A DNA stretch of 64,000 bases from NCBI RefSeq assembly GCF_004016515.1, contig NZ_SACT01000010.1, forward strand, positions 186,001-250,000, given 5' to 3'. This stretch comes from Rubrivivax albus. GTDB lineage: Bacteria > Pseudomonadota > Gammaproteobacteria > Burkholderiales > Burkholderiaceae_C. A model generated the notes under the pieces. That model was not told the DNA's origin, made no database searches, and saw only the letters and a program-made list of their open reading frames with translations. This document shows, piece after piece, positions 32,712 to 44,086 of the stretch. Made by a program: the position numbers and the translations under genes. Each line of letters opens with the position of its first letter. Position 1 is the first letter of the stretch.

Positions 32712-35222
32712 ATGAAGTTGACTCGTTTGCTTTCCGGGCTGCAGCCCGTTCGGCAGTGCACCTCGACCCGGCTTGCGACCTTGCTCGCGATGCTCACCCT
32801 CGTGCTGTCGGGATGCGGCGGCGGAGGCAGCGGTGGCAGCAGCGAGCCGCCCCCGGCCTCGGGCGGCGGCGGCACGCCCTCCGCGCAGACCCTGTTTCCA
32901 CTGGTCGACCGGGCCTTCTGGGTCTACAGCATCGCTGGCACGGAAGCACGCGTGCGCGTGCTGGGTCAGCAGACGACGACCAGCGGGCCCGCATGGGCGA
33001 TCGAACTGGACACCGCCGGCGCGAAGGAAACAGCCTACTACCGCACGACCGCGTCGGCGGCCGTCGAACTGAACAGCCTGAGTGCGGACCCGACCACCCG
33101 TGTCCTTGGTGACCATGACCTCATCCGGTTTCCCCCGGAGCCGGAGGCGACCTGGGTCAATCACCGCATCCGCTTCCATCCGCTGGCGGACTTCGACGGC
33201 AACGGCGTTGCGGACAGCGGGCTCTGGGAGTCGCAGACCACGGTGATCGGCTGGGAGTCGGTGACCACCCCTGCCGGCGCGTTCGCCCGTGCCCTGCTGG
33301 TGCGCACCGTGGACACGCAGACCCCCACCGAGCTCGACCGCAGTGCGGAGCTCCGCATCACCGTGACGTCGGACAGCTGGTACGTCGAGCATGTCGGCCT
33401 GGTGCGCAACGTCACCACGGCCACCGGCCCGGGCGGCAACGGACGCATCGAGTCCCTGCTGACGGCGTACCGCGTGGGCGACGCGCGCAGCGACCGCGAC
33501 GCGCCCCAGATCGCCGCCCAGTCGCCGGCGCCCGGCACCCTGGCACGCACGGCGATCGTGCAGGTGACGTTCGACGAACCGATGGACCCCGACGCGGCGA
33601 ACCTGGCACAGGCTCTGGTGCTGCTTGGCCCGGACGGGCAGCCGGTGCCGGCCACGGCGCGCTGGACCGGCGACCGCAGCATCCAGCTCGAACCCGGGCA
33701 GGCGCTGGTCAGCGGGCGCCATCGGGTCGAGGTCCGCGACACCCTGGCGGATGTCTTCGGCAACCGGCTCGCCGCGCCCACGGAATGGACCTTCGACATC
33801 GACGCCCTCGGCCCTCAGCCCACCGCCTTCCTGCCGGGGGACGGTGCAACCGCAGTGACGTTGACGCCGACGCTGGAGATCCGCTTCGACGAGCCCTTCG
33901 ACGCCGCGTCCGTGACGGCCGACACCCTGCAGCTGGTCAGCCCTTTCGGCCCGGTCGCGGCCACGGTCGAGGTGCTGCCGCAGGCGCTGCGCCTCGTTCC
34001 CACCCAGGCGCTCGACTTCGGCGCACGTCACGAGGTGCAACTGGCCGCGGGCCTGCGCGATGCCCTCGGCAACGCCGGCACCGAGGCCCGCTGGTCGTTC
34101 ACGACCGATGGCGGACGGTTCGCCCTGCCTCGGCCGCTGGCCGACGGCAGCGGGCACCTGCAGATGCGGGCCATCGACCTGGATGTCGACGGCCGGCTCG
34201 ACCTGCTGACGGCCACGATCTCCCCCCGCGACGCCAGCGTGGTGGACCTGCTGTGGTGGCCGGGCCAGGGCGACGGCACCTTCGCCACACCACAGCGCAT
34301 CCCCAGCGAACCGGGTTGCCAGCCGGCGTCCTTCGACGTCGGTGACGTGGACGGCGACGGCCTTCAGGACCTGCTGATCGCCGACAACCGCTGCGCGCCG
34401 CACTGGTCGCGCCGCACCGGCCCGGTCACGTTCGAACCGGCGGGCAGCATCGGCACCGGGCGACGCTACCTCGCACGCGGCATCCGCCTGGCCGAGGACA
34501 GCGGCCGCCTGGGCCTGCTGGCGCTACAGGACTACGACGTCTGGCTGCATCGCCAGGCCTCACCCGGCACCTTCACCGAAGCGCGGCATCCAGCGCTCAA
34601 CGCACCAGGCGTACGTGACATGCGGGTGGCCGATCTCGACGGCGATGGCTTGGACGATTGGCTGGTGGCGCGCGCCGAAGGCGCCGACGTCGCCGGCGGC
34701 TGCTGCACGCTGGAGGTGTGGACGCAGTCGCCGCCCGGCCTGCTGGCTGCGACATCGAGGCTGCGCATTCCCCTGGGCCTTTTCCCCACCGTGCTGACCG
34801 TCGCCGACGTCGACGGGGACGGGCGGCCCGACCTGCTGCTCGGCGGACGCGATGCCGAGCAGCGCAACCGGGTGGCGATTCTCCGCAACAGGGGCACCCT
34901 GCTGTTCGACCCGCCGCGATGGGTGGACGTGCCGGAGGCCCTGGTGGCGCTGGGTGTCGGCCGCTTCAATGCCGATGGTCAGCGTGACCTGCTGACCGTG
35001 CACGGCAACACCTACAGTCTGGCCGTTCATCTGGCCGATGGCTCGGGCGCCTTCCTCCCGCCCGAGGTCTACCGGAGCACCGCGTTCGCGACGATGACGC
35101 CCGACGCCTTGACCATCGCCGACTTCAACGGTGACGGCTTCGACGACGTGGCGGCCTTCGGGCTGGTGTGGATCCAGCGCGGCAGGGTCGACCCGTTCGG
35201 CGGGCGCAGGTCGGCGCGCTGA
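32712..35222 (+). CDS. Large surface lipoprotein with Ig-like domains and VCBS/FG-GAP repeats
   Basis: An 836-residue predicted lipoprotein. A leader with lipobox LSGC (Cys35) is followed by a Gly/Ser/Pro linker, an uncharacterised region (55-255), and two SbsA-type Ig-like domains (about 263-365 and 368-475, each with a VTFDEPMDP- or IRFDEPFDA-like strand). A C-terminal FG-GAP/VCBS propeller (about 480-825) has repeated calcium-type loops DLDVDGRLD, DVDGDGLQD, DLDGDGLDD, DVDGDGRPD and DFNGDGFDD. The domain set suggests an exposed adhesion or scaffold protein. It begins 22 nt after tRNA-Ser. The ATG at 32712 was chosen because it gives the lipoprotein leader. Confidence 0.82.
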   Translation: MKLTRLLSGLQPVRQCTSTRLATLLAMLTLVLSGCGGGGSGGSSEPPPASGGGGTPSAQTLFPLVDRAFWVYSIAGTEARVRVLGQQTTTSGPAWAIELDTAGAKETAYYRTTASAAVELNSLSADPTTRVLGDHDLIRFPPEPEATWVNHRIRFHPLADFDGNGVADSGLWESQTTVIGWESVTTPAGAFARALLVRTVDTQTPTELDRSAELRITVTSDSWYVEHVGLVRNVTTATGPGGNGRIESLLTAYRVGDARSDRDAPQIAAQSPAPGTLARTAIVQVTFDEPMDPDAANLAQALVLLGPDGQPVPATARWTGDRSIQLEPGQALVSGRHRVEVRDTLADVFGNRLAAPTEWTFDIDALGPQPTAFLPGDGATAVTLTPTLEIRFDEPFDAASVTADTLQLVSPFGPVAATVEVLPQALRLVPTQALDFGARHEVQLAAGLRDALGNAGTEARWSFTTDGGRFALPRPLADGSGHLQMRAIDLDVDGRLDLLTATISPRDASVVDLLWWPGQGDGTFATPQRIPSEPGCQPASFDVGDVDGDGLQDLLIADNRCAPHWSRRTGPVTFEPAGSIGTGRRYLARGIRLAEDSGRLGLLALQDYDVWLHRQASPGTFTEARHPALNAPGVRDMRVADLDGDGLDDWLVARAEGADVAGGCCTLEVWTQSPPGLLAATSRLRIPLGLFPTVLTVADVDGDGRPDLLLGGRDAEQRNRVAILRNRGTLLFDPPRWVDVPEALVALGVGRFNADGQRDLLTVHGNTYSLAVHLADGSGAFLPPEVYRSTAFATMTPDALTIADFNGDGFDDVAAFGLVWIQRGRVDPFGGRRSAR

Positions 35223-35259
35223 GGCCGACGGCACGGGCTCGCCTCACTTCGGGGCGTAG

Positions 35260-35374
35260 TGCACCGAGTTCGCCACCCAATGCACCAATGCAGGGCAATT
35301 GACCCGCGCTCGTGGCGCACCACCACGGCACAGAGATTGCTTCTTTCGGTGCACTGACGGCCGAACTCGGTGCA
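35260..35374. repeat. Large dyad of NtrC-like half-sites around the amtB promoter
   Basis: TGCACC occurs at 35260 and 35281, exactly 21 bp apart. Its complement GGTGCA occurs at 35348 and 35369, again 21 bp apart. Both pairs share the same centre, 35317. The outer arms match over 13 bp (TGCACCGAGTTCG at 35260-35272 against 35362-35374). TGCACC is the half-site of the NtrC consensus. The copy at 35281-35297 (TGCACC-N5-AGGGCA) is a near-complete NtrC site, 10 of 12. Confidence 0.75.
35326..35341 (+). promoter_or_regulatory. Sigma-54 promoter of amtB
   Basis: GGCAC-AGAGA-TTGCT at 35327-35341 has the -24 GG and -12 GC separated by exactly 10 bp, as required for RpoN promoters. Transcription would start near 35352, about 54 nt before the amtB GTG. 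NtrC-like half-sites lie on both sides. Ammonium transporter genes are classic NtrC/sigma-54 targets. Confidence 0.85.
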
Positions 35375-35405
35375 TTGCCGGCGCGCCAACCTCTGGAGAT
35401 CGACT

Positions 35406-36608
35406 GTGGACACCATCAAGCCGGCGGCCGACGCCCTCTTCATCCTGCTCGGCGCCATCATGGTGCTGGCCATGCACGCCGGGTTCGCCTTCCTGGAACT
35501 GGGCACCGTCCGCCAGAAGAACCAGGTCAATGCGCTGGTCAAGATCCTGGTGGACTTCTCCGTCTCCACCGTCGTGTACTTCTTCGTCGGCTACACGGTG
35601 GCCTACGGCGTGGGCTTCATGGTGGGCGCCGAGACGCTGGCCGAGCGCAACGGCTACGAACTCGTCAAGTTCTTCTTCCTGCTGACCTTTGCCGCCGCCA
35701 TCCCGGCCATCATCTCCGGCGGCATCGCCGAGCGCTCGCGCTTCGGGCCACAGCTGATCGCCACGGCCGTGCTGGTCGGCGTGGCCTACCCGCTGCTGGA
35801 GGGCGCGGTCTGGGGCAACCGCTTCGGGCTGCAGGCCGCCATCGAGTCGATCGCAGGTGCGCCCTTCCACGACTTCGCCGGCAGCCTGGTGGTCCACGCC
35901 TTCGGCGGCTGGGTGGCGCTGGCGGCCGTGCTGCTGCTGGGTCCGCGCGCCAACCGCTACCGCAAGGACGGCGGCATCAGCGCCCACCCGCCGTCGAGCA
36001 TTCCCTTCCTGGCCCTGGGCGCCTGGGTGCTCACCGTGGGCTGGTTCGGCTTCAACGTGATGAGCGCGCAGACGCTGGAGAACGTCTCCGGCCTGGTGGC
36101 GGTGAACTCGCTGCTGGCCATGGCCGGCGGCACGCTGGCGGCCACGCTGCTGGGTCGCAACGACCCTGGCTTCGTGCACAACGGGCCACTGGCGGGGCTG
36201 GTGGCGGTGTGTGCCGGGTCGGACGTGATGCACCCGGCCGGCGCGCTGGTGGTGGGTGCCGTGGCCGGTGCGCTGTTCGTCGGCCTGTTCACGCTGACGC
36301 AGAACCGCTGGCGCATCGACGACGTGCTGGGCGTCTGGCCGCTGCACGGCCTGTGCGGCGCCTGGGGCAGCCTGGCCGCCGGGGTCTTCGGCCAGACGGC
36401 ATTGGGCGGCCGCGGCGGGGTGAGTTTCGGCGCGCAGCTGCTGGGCACGGCCGCCGGCGTGCTGTGGGCGCTGCTGGCAGGCTTCGCGGTCTATGGCGTG
36501 CTCCGGGCCACCATCGGCCTGCGGCTGGACCGCGAACAGGAGTTCCAGGGCGCCGACCTGTCCATCCACCGCATCGGCGCCACGCCGGAGCGCGAAGTCA
36601 GCTGGTGA
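35406..36608 (+). CDS. amtB: Ammonium transporter (AmtB)
   Basis: A 400-residue membrane protein with about 11 hydrophobic segments, conducting ammonium across the inner membrane. The pore histidines are in the FHDFAGSLVVHAFGG and GVWPLHGLCGAWGS segments, and the family motif FAAAIPAIISGGIAERSRF is intact. There is no typical cleavable leader. The GTG at 35406 follows GGAG at a good distance; an upstream in-frame ATG (35370) lies inside the dyad and is less likely. A glnK gene, the usual partner of amtB, is absent here. Expression should depend on nitrogen status through the sigma-54 promoter. Confidence 0.93.
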   Translation: MDTIKPAADALFILLGAIMVLAMHAGFAFLELGTVRQKNQVNALVKILVDFSVSTVVYFFVGYTVAYGVGFMVGAETLAERNGYELVKFFFLLTFAAAIPAIISGGIAERSRFGPQLIATAVLVGVAYPLLEGAVWGNRFGLQAAIESIAGAPFHDFAGSLVVHAFGGWVALAAVLLLGPRANRYRKDGGISAHPPSSIPFLALGAWVLTVGWFGFNVMSAQTLENVSGLVAVNSLLAMAGGTLAATLLGRNDPGFVHNGPLAGLVAVCAGSDVMHPAGALVVGAVAGALFVGLFTLTQNRWRIDDVLGVWPLHGLCGAWGSLAAGVFGQTALGGRGGVSFGAQLLGTAAGVLWALLAGFAVYGVLRATIGLRLDREQEFQGADLSIHRIGATPEREVSW

Positions 36609-36623
36609 ATCCGCGCGTGGAGG

Positions 36624-37418
36624 TCAACGCCGGCGCCAGGGCTGGAACCAGCCCAGCCCGGCGCGTGTGCCGGCCCGCGGGCGGTACTCGGCGCCCACCC
36701 AGCCCGGCCAGCCCAACTGGTCGATGAGCGCGAACAGGTGGCCCCAGGCCAGTTCGCCGGCATCGGGTTCGCCGCGGTCGGGCACGGCGGCGACCTGCAG
36801 GTGGCCGACTTTCGTCGGGTGCGCTGGATCGAGGTAGCGCGCGAGCTTGACGCTGAGGTCGCCTTCTACGATCTGCGCGTGGTAGAGGTCGAACTGCACG
36901 GCGACGTTGGCCGCTCCGATGGCGGCGACGATCTCGTGCCCATGGTCCTGGCGGTTCAGGAAGTAGCCCGGGTTGTCGCGACCGTTGAGCGGTTCGACCA
37001 GCAGCGTCACGCCCGCCCGGGCCGCTTCGTCTGCCGCCCAGCGCAGGTTGTCCACCAGGGTGGGCTGCACGTCCGCCCGTTCCCGACCGTCCGGCACGAA
37101 GCCGGACATCACGTGCACCCGCGGGCAGCCCAAGGCTTGCGCATACGGCAAGGCCTGCTCCAGCAGGCTGGCACGGAAGGCGGTTTCCTGCCCCGGCACG
37201 GCCGCGATGCCGCGTGCGCCCGCCGGGCCGGGGGGTGCATTCAGCAGCACCAGTTCGACGCCGGCGGCCTCGCGCCGGCGGGCCAGCGTCTCCGCCGGCA
37301 CCTCGTAGGGGAACTGGCACTCGACGGCCTCGAAGCCGTCGTCGGCCGCGGCCGCGAAGCGGTCGACGAACGGCCATTCGGTGTACATCAGGCTGATGTT
37401 GGCGGCGAACCGGGGCAT
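36624..37418 (-). CDS. hyi: Hydroxypyruvate isomerase (Hyi)-family protein
   Basis: A 264-residue TIM-barrel sugar-phosphate-isomerase-like protein. It opens with the Hyi-type MPRFAANISLMYTEWPFVDRF and FEAVECQFPYEVP. It has the metal-binding LVEPLNGRDNPGYFL and QFDLYHAQIVEGDL segments, and ends with GWVGAEYRPR. It interconverts hydroxypyruvate and tartronate semialdehyde or acts on a related keto sugar. It sits 14 nt downstream of glgA on the same strand, an unusual partner for glycogen genes, and is convergent with amtB. Confidence 0.87.
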   Translation of the reverse strand: MPRFAANISLMYTEWPFVDRFAAAADDGFEAVECQFPYEVPAETLARRREAAGVELVLLNAPPGPAGARGIAAVPGQETAFRASLLEQALPYAQALGCPRVHVMSGFVPDGRERADVQPTLVDNLRWAADEAARAGVTLLVEPLNGRDNPGYFLNRQDHGHEIVAAIGAANVAVQFDLYHAQIVEGDLSVKLARYLDPAHPTKVGHLQVAAVPDRGEPDAGELAWGHLFALIDQLGWPGWVGAEYRPRAGTRAGLGWFQPWRRR

Positions 37419-37432
37419 GGTCTCGGTGGTGT

Positions 37433-38890
37433 TCAGAGCGGCGGCGGCAGGCGGGGCTGCTCGCGGCGCGCCCGGCAGGCGTCGTCGTACAGCGCCAGGT
37501 AGGCCTGCGCCGGCCCGTCCCAGCCCAGGTGCTGTGCCATGCCCGCCTGCTGCAGGGCCTGCCAGCGTGCGGGTTCGCCGAACGCGGCCAGCGCACGCTC
37601 GACGGCGCCCTGCAGTGCGAACGGTGTGGCCTCGCCGAAGCAGAAGCCGGTGTGGCCATCGGCCACGGTGTCGGCCAGGCCGCCCACCTGGCGCACCACC
37701 GGCACGGTGCCGTAGCGCAGGCCATAGAGCTGCGTCAGGCCACAGGGTTCGAAACGCGACGGCACCAGGATCATGTCGGCGCCGGCGATGAGCCGGTGCG
37801 CCCGCGCCTCGTCGTAGCCCACGTGCAGCGCCACGGCCCCGGGGTGGGCATGGGCGGCGATGGCGAAGGCCGATTCCAGCGACGGGTCGCCCTCCCCCTG
37901 CACCACCAGCTGCGCGCCGTGGCGCAGCAGTTCCGGCAGCACGGCCAGCACCAGGTCCAGGCCCTTCTGCGACGTGAGGCGGCTGACCACGGTGAACACC
38001 GGCGCGTCGGGCCGCGCGGCCAGCCCGGCCTCGGCCTGCAGCGCGGCCTTGCACGCGGCCTTGCCGGCCATCGCGTCGGGCGCGTAGCAGGCGGCCAGCG
38101 CACTGTCGGTGGCCGGGTTCCACACCGCGTCGTCGATGCCGTTGAGGATGCCCACCACGTCGCTGCCGCGGCTCTGGATCACGCCCTCCAGCCCGGCACC
38201 GAAGGCCGGCGTGGCGATCTCGCGCGCATAGCCGGGGCTGACGGTGCTGACGCGGTCGGCGAACTTCAGCCCGGCCTTCATGAAGCACAGCTGGCCGTGG
38301 TACTCCAGCCCGGCAGGCTGCATGAAGCGCGCGTGCAGGCCCAGCAGGCGCGCGTCGTCGTGCGGGAACACGCCCTGGTAGGCGAGGTTGTGCACGGTGT
38401 AGACCGACGCCGCGGCCGTGGCCGGGTGCGCCGCGAGGTAGGCACTGGTCATGGCGGCGTGCCAGTCGTGCGTGTGCAGCACGTCGGGGCTCCAGGCCTC
38501 GTCCAGTTCGCCGAAGCCCAGGTGCGCGGCCACGTAGCCCAGCGCCGCGTAGCGCTGCAGGTTGTCGGGCCACTCCTGGCCATCGGGGCCCAGGTAGGGG
38601 TTGCCGTCGCGCCGGTAAAGGTAGGGCGCGTCGATCACGTACACCGGCAGGTCGGTGCGCGGCATGCGCGCCTTCAGCAGCGTGGCACGCAGCGCGCCGA
38701 ACAGCGGGCCGAGCACGCACACCGGCTTCGCGTGCCGCACCGCGTCCAGCACCGCAGGGTAGCCAGGCATCAGCAGGCGAACGTCGGCGCCACGGGCCGC
38801 CAGCGCCGGTGGCAGCGCGGCGACCACGTCGGCCAGGCCACCGGTCTTGACCAGCGGGAAGACTTCCGCGGCGACGTGCAGGACCTTCAA
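37433..38890 (-). CDS. glgA: Glycogen synthase (GlgA)
   Basis: A 485-residue GT5 glycosyltransferase that extends glycogen from ADP-glucose. The N-terminal ADP-glucose-binding loop is VKTGGLADVVAALPPAL (residues ~15-31). The catalytic C-terminal region has SRLTSQKGLDLVLAVLPELL and PSRFEPCGLTQLYGLRYGTVPVV. Length is normal. Its start overlaps the glgC stop by 4 nt, so the two steps of glycogen synthesis are coupled. The branching enzyme GlgB is not in this window. Confidence 0.95.
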   Translation of the reverse strand: MKVLHVAAEVFPLVKTGGLADVVAALPPALAARGADVRLLMPGYPAVLDAVRHAKPVCVLGPLFGALRATLLKARMPRTDLPVYVIDAPYLYRRDGNPYLGPDGQEWPDNLQRYAALGYVAAHLGFGELDEAWSPDVLHTHDWHAAMTSAYLAAHPATAAASVYTVHNLAYQGVFPHDDARLLGLHARFMQPAGLEYHGQLCFMKAGLKFADRVSTVSPGYAREIATPAFGAGLEGVIQSRGSDVVGILNGIDDAVWNPATDSALAACYAPDAMAGKAACKAALQAEAGLAARPDAPVFTVVSRLTSQKGLDLVLAVLPELLRHGAQLVVQGEGDPSLESAFAIAAHAHPGAVALHVGYDEARAHRLIAGADMILVPSRFEPCGLTQLYGLRYGTVPVVRQVGGLADTVADGHTGFCFGEATPFALQGAVERALAAFGEPARWQALQQAGMAQHLGWDGPAQAYLALYDDACRARREQPRLPPPL

Positions 38891-40182
38891 TGGCCCTCCG
38901 CCATCACGCCCTGCACGCTGCCGGCACGCGCCAGCATCTCACGCGTGACGAGCACGATGCCCGACTCCGTGCGGTAGAAACGCGCCGCGTCGGCCTCGGC
39001 GTCCTCGCCGATCACCATGCCGTCGGGGATGGTGCAACCGCGGTCGACGACCACGCGGTTCAGCCGTGCTCCCCGGCCCACCTGCACGCCGGGCAGCAGC
39101 ACGGACCACTGGACCTGGCTGTACGAGTGCACGCGCACGGTGGAAAACAGCACCGAGCGGAACACGCTGCCGCTGACGATGCAGCCGCCCGAGACCATCG
39201 ATTCGATGGCCATGCCGCGCCGGTCGTCGACGTTGTGCACGAACTTCGCCGGCGGCAGTTGCGGCTGGTAGGTCCAGATCGGCCAGCGCGTGTCGTAGAG
39301 GTTGAGCAGCGGGTCGGTGGCGGTGAGGTCGATGTTGGCGTCCCAGTAGGCGTCGATGGTGCCCACGTCGCGCCAGTAGGGTTCGTGGCCGGTGCGCTGG
39401 CCGACGCAGCTGAGGTCGAAGGGGTGCGCCACCGCACTGCCCTTCTTCACCGCGTAGGGAATGATGTCCTTGCCGAAGTCGTGGCTCGACGACGGGTCGG
39501 CGATGTCGCGCTCGAGCTGCTGGTACAGGTAGCGGGCGTTGAAGATGTAGATGCCCATGCTGGCCAGCGCGCGGTCGGGCTTGCCCGGCATCGGTGGCGG
39601 GTCCGCCGGTTTCTCGACGAAATCGAGGATGCGGCGCTTCTCGTCCACGGCCATCACGCCGAAGGCGGTGGCCTCCATGCGCGGCACCTCGATGCAGCCC
39701 ACGGTGACCTCGCGGCCGTGGGCCACGTGGTCGGCCAGCATCAGCGCGTAGTTCATCTTGTAGATGTGGTCGCCGGCGAGCACGACGATGTAGTCGGCGC
39801 CGTAGGCGGCCACGATGTCCTGGTTCTGGTAGACGGCGTCGGCCGTGCCGCGGTACCAGCTTTCCTCGTCCACGCGCTGCTGGGCCGGCAGCAGGTCCAC
39901 GAACTCGTGCATCTCCGGGCGCATGAAGGCCCAGCCGCGCTGCAGGTGGCGCAGCAGGCTGTGGCTCTTGTACTGCGTGATCACGCCGATGCGCCGGATG
40001 CCGGAATTCAGGCAGTTGCTGAGCGCGAAGTCGATGATGCGGAACTTGCCGCCGAAGTACACCGCGGGCTTGGCGCGGCGGTCGGTCAGGTTCTTCAGCC
40101 GGCTGCCGCGGCCGCCGGCCAGCACCAGCGCCACGGCGCGCTTGGGCAGGTCGAGGTTGCGGGCAAGGTCGTAGGTGTTCAT
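38887..40182 (-). CDS. glgC: Glucose-1-phosphate adenylyltransferase (GlgC)
   Basis: A 431-residue nucleotidyltransferase that makes ADP-glucose. The catalytic N-terminal motif is VLAGGRGSRLKNLTDRRAKPAV (from residue ~18). Further family segments are WYRGTADAVYQN, VVLAGDHIYKMNY and the glucose-1-phosphate-binding DFVEKPADP. A C-terminal left-handed beta-helix (SGGCIVSGSVFRSVLFS, LNRVVVDRGCTIPDG) is present. The start at 40182 gives MNTYDLARNLD. It diverges from glgP with an 89-nt gap. Confidence 0.95.
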   Translation of the reverse strand: MNTYDLARNLDLPKRAVALVLAGGRGSRLKNLTDRRAKPAVYFGGKFRIIDFALSNCLNSGIRRIGVITQYKSHSLLRHLQRGWAFMRPEMHEFVDLLPAQQRVDEESWYRGTADAVYQNQDIVAAYGADYIVVLAGDHIYKMNYALMLADHVAHGREVTVGCIEVPRMEATAFGVMAVDEKRRILDFVEKPADPPPMPGKPDRALASMGIYIFNARYLYQQLERDIADPSSSHDFGKDIIPYAVKKGSAVAHPFDLSCVGQRTGHEPYWRDVGTIDAYWDANIDLTATDPLLNLYDTRWPIWTYQPQLPPAKFVHNVDDRRGMAIESMVSGGCIVSGSVFRSVLFSTVRVHSYSQVQWSVLLPGVQVGRGARLNRVVVDRGCTIPDGMVIGEDAEADAARFYRTESGIVLVTREMLARAGSVQGVMAEGH

Positions 40183-40271
40183 GCCGTTGTCTCCTGGCAC
40201 CAGCGGTGGGCACAACGGCCTGGGCTGAAAATTGCTACCTTCGCCCCGCCTGCCCATACCCCTGGACTGCA

Positions 40272-42701
<2,430 letters not shown>

Positions 42702-42717
42702 CGAGCCCCGGCCGCCG

Positions 42718-44025
42718 TCAGGCCGGTGCCCAGCGCCGGGCCAGCGCGGCGCCGGCCAAGCTGCCCAGACCCAGCATGATCAGCGTGGCCGGAATCGACA
42801 CGCTGGCCGCCAGCGCGCCAAGGGCCCCCGCTCCCAGCAGCACGAGCCCGATCACGGAGTTGCTGACCGCGGTGTACTCGGTGCGTCGGTCGCCGGTGGC
42901 GATGTCTACCAGGTAGGTCTTGCGTGCCAGGCGCACGCCGGCATGCGCCACCCCGAGGCCCAGGAACAGCAGCGGCAACCCCGCCGCCTGCCAGGCCGGC
43001 GGTGCACCGGCGGCCACCAGCGTGGCGGCGGCGATGGCCAGCACGCCGGCGGCACCCGATGCCAGGGTGAACACGCGCGGGCTGTCGTCATCGGCCCAGC
43101 GGCCCCACAGCGGCGCGCTCACCAGCGCGGCCACGCCCTCGAGCGCGATGAACAGGCCGAGCCAGCCGACGCCGCCGCCCTGGGCGTCGCGCGCCAGCGC
43201 CACCACCAGCGGCGCCGACAACGCCGATCCCAGGGCCAGCGCACGCGCGGCCACGAACCGGCGCAGGGCCAGGTCGTCGCGCAGCAGGCGCAGCGACGCC
43301 AGCACGGCGGCCCAGCCGCCCGCGGCGCCCTCGGACGCGCCCGGCGCCTCGACGATGCGCGCGAACACCGCCGCCGCCACGAGCCAGCAGCCTGCCGCGG
43401 CCGCCAGCAGCGCGGCAAACAGCGTCAACGGCGCCTGGGCCGACAGACCGGCGAGCGCAGCGCCGATGGCCAGGGCGCCACCACCCGCCAGCGCCGCGAT
43501 CCAGCCCGACAGACGCCCGCGGCGGGTCTTCGGGATCGTCTTGCCGAGCACGTCCTTGTAGCTCATGGAACCGCCGGCACGCGCGAGGCTGAACACCGCC
43601 AGGCAGGCCACCACCGCCGCGCCTGCGGCCAGGCCCTGCAGCCACAGCGCCGCAGCCGCCATGCCGGCCAGGCTCAGCGCCTGGACCACCGCACAGGCCA
43701 CCCACACGTGCTTGCGCACCGGCATGCGGCGGACCGCGGCGCCGAGCAGCAACTGCGGCAGCATCGAGCCGGACTCGCGCAGCGGCACCAGCAGCGCGGT
43801 CAGTCCCGCCGGTGAACCGACCTGCGCCAGCAGCCAGGGCAGCGTGGTCTTGGCGCTGGCCACGCTGTCGGCCAGCGCCGTCAGCGCATTGGCCGCGCCC
43901 AGGCGCAGGAAGTTGCCGGGCGCCTCGCGGCAGGCGTCGTCGGAGATCGCCGCGCAGACGCGGCCATCGTCGTCGCCGGCCAGGCGCTCGTAGACAGCGT
44001 CGCGCCAGTCCCGGGTGTTGTTCAT
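42718..44025 (-). CDS. Major facilitator superfamily transporter
   Basis: A 435-residue membrane protein with about 12 hydrophobic segments, e.g. TLPWLLAQVGSPAGLTALLVPL and HVWVACAVVQALSLAGMAAAALW. A cytoplasmic loop with KTIPKTRRGRLSGW follows the fifth or sixth helix. The N-terminus is a short hydrophilic segment (NTRDWRDAVYERL). The substrate is not predictable. It is convergent with glgP (16-nt gap) and is separated from the upstream livK-like gene by a terminator. Confidence 0.83.
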   Translation of the reverse strand: MNNTRDWRDAVYERLAGDDDGRVCAAISDDACREAPGNFLRLGAANALTALADSVASAKTTLPWLLAQVGSPAGLTALLVPLRESGSMLPQLLLGAAVRRMPVRKHVWVACAVVQALSLAGMAAAALWLQGLAAGAAVVACLAVFSLARAGGSMSYKDVLGKTIPKTRRGRLSGWIAALAGGGALAIGAALAGLSAQAPLTLFAALLAAAAGCWLVAAAVFARIVEAPGASEGAAGGWAAVLASLRLLRDDLALRRFVAARALALGSALSAPLVVALARDAQGGGVGWLGLFIALEGVAALVSAPLWGRWADDDSPRVFTLASGAAGVLAIAAATLVAAGAPPAWQAAGLPLLFLGLGVAHAGVRLARKTYLVDIATGDRRTEYTAVSNSVIGLVLLGAGALGALAASVSIPATLIMLGLGSLAGAALARRWAPA

Positions 44026-44041
44026 CGGCAGGCCGGAAAGG

Positions 44042-44066
44042 AAAAAGGCGCCCTTGCGGGCGCCTT
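44042..44066 (-). terminator. Rho-independent terminator after the LivK-type gene
   Basis: On the minus strand GGCGCCC-GCAA-GGGCGCC is followed by five T residues (plus-strand A-tract 44042-44046). It lies 20 nt after the stop of the substrate-binding protein gene and isolates it from the MFS gene. Confidence 0.92.
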
Positions 44067-44086
44067 CTCGTGCATCGGCGCGGAAA

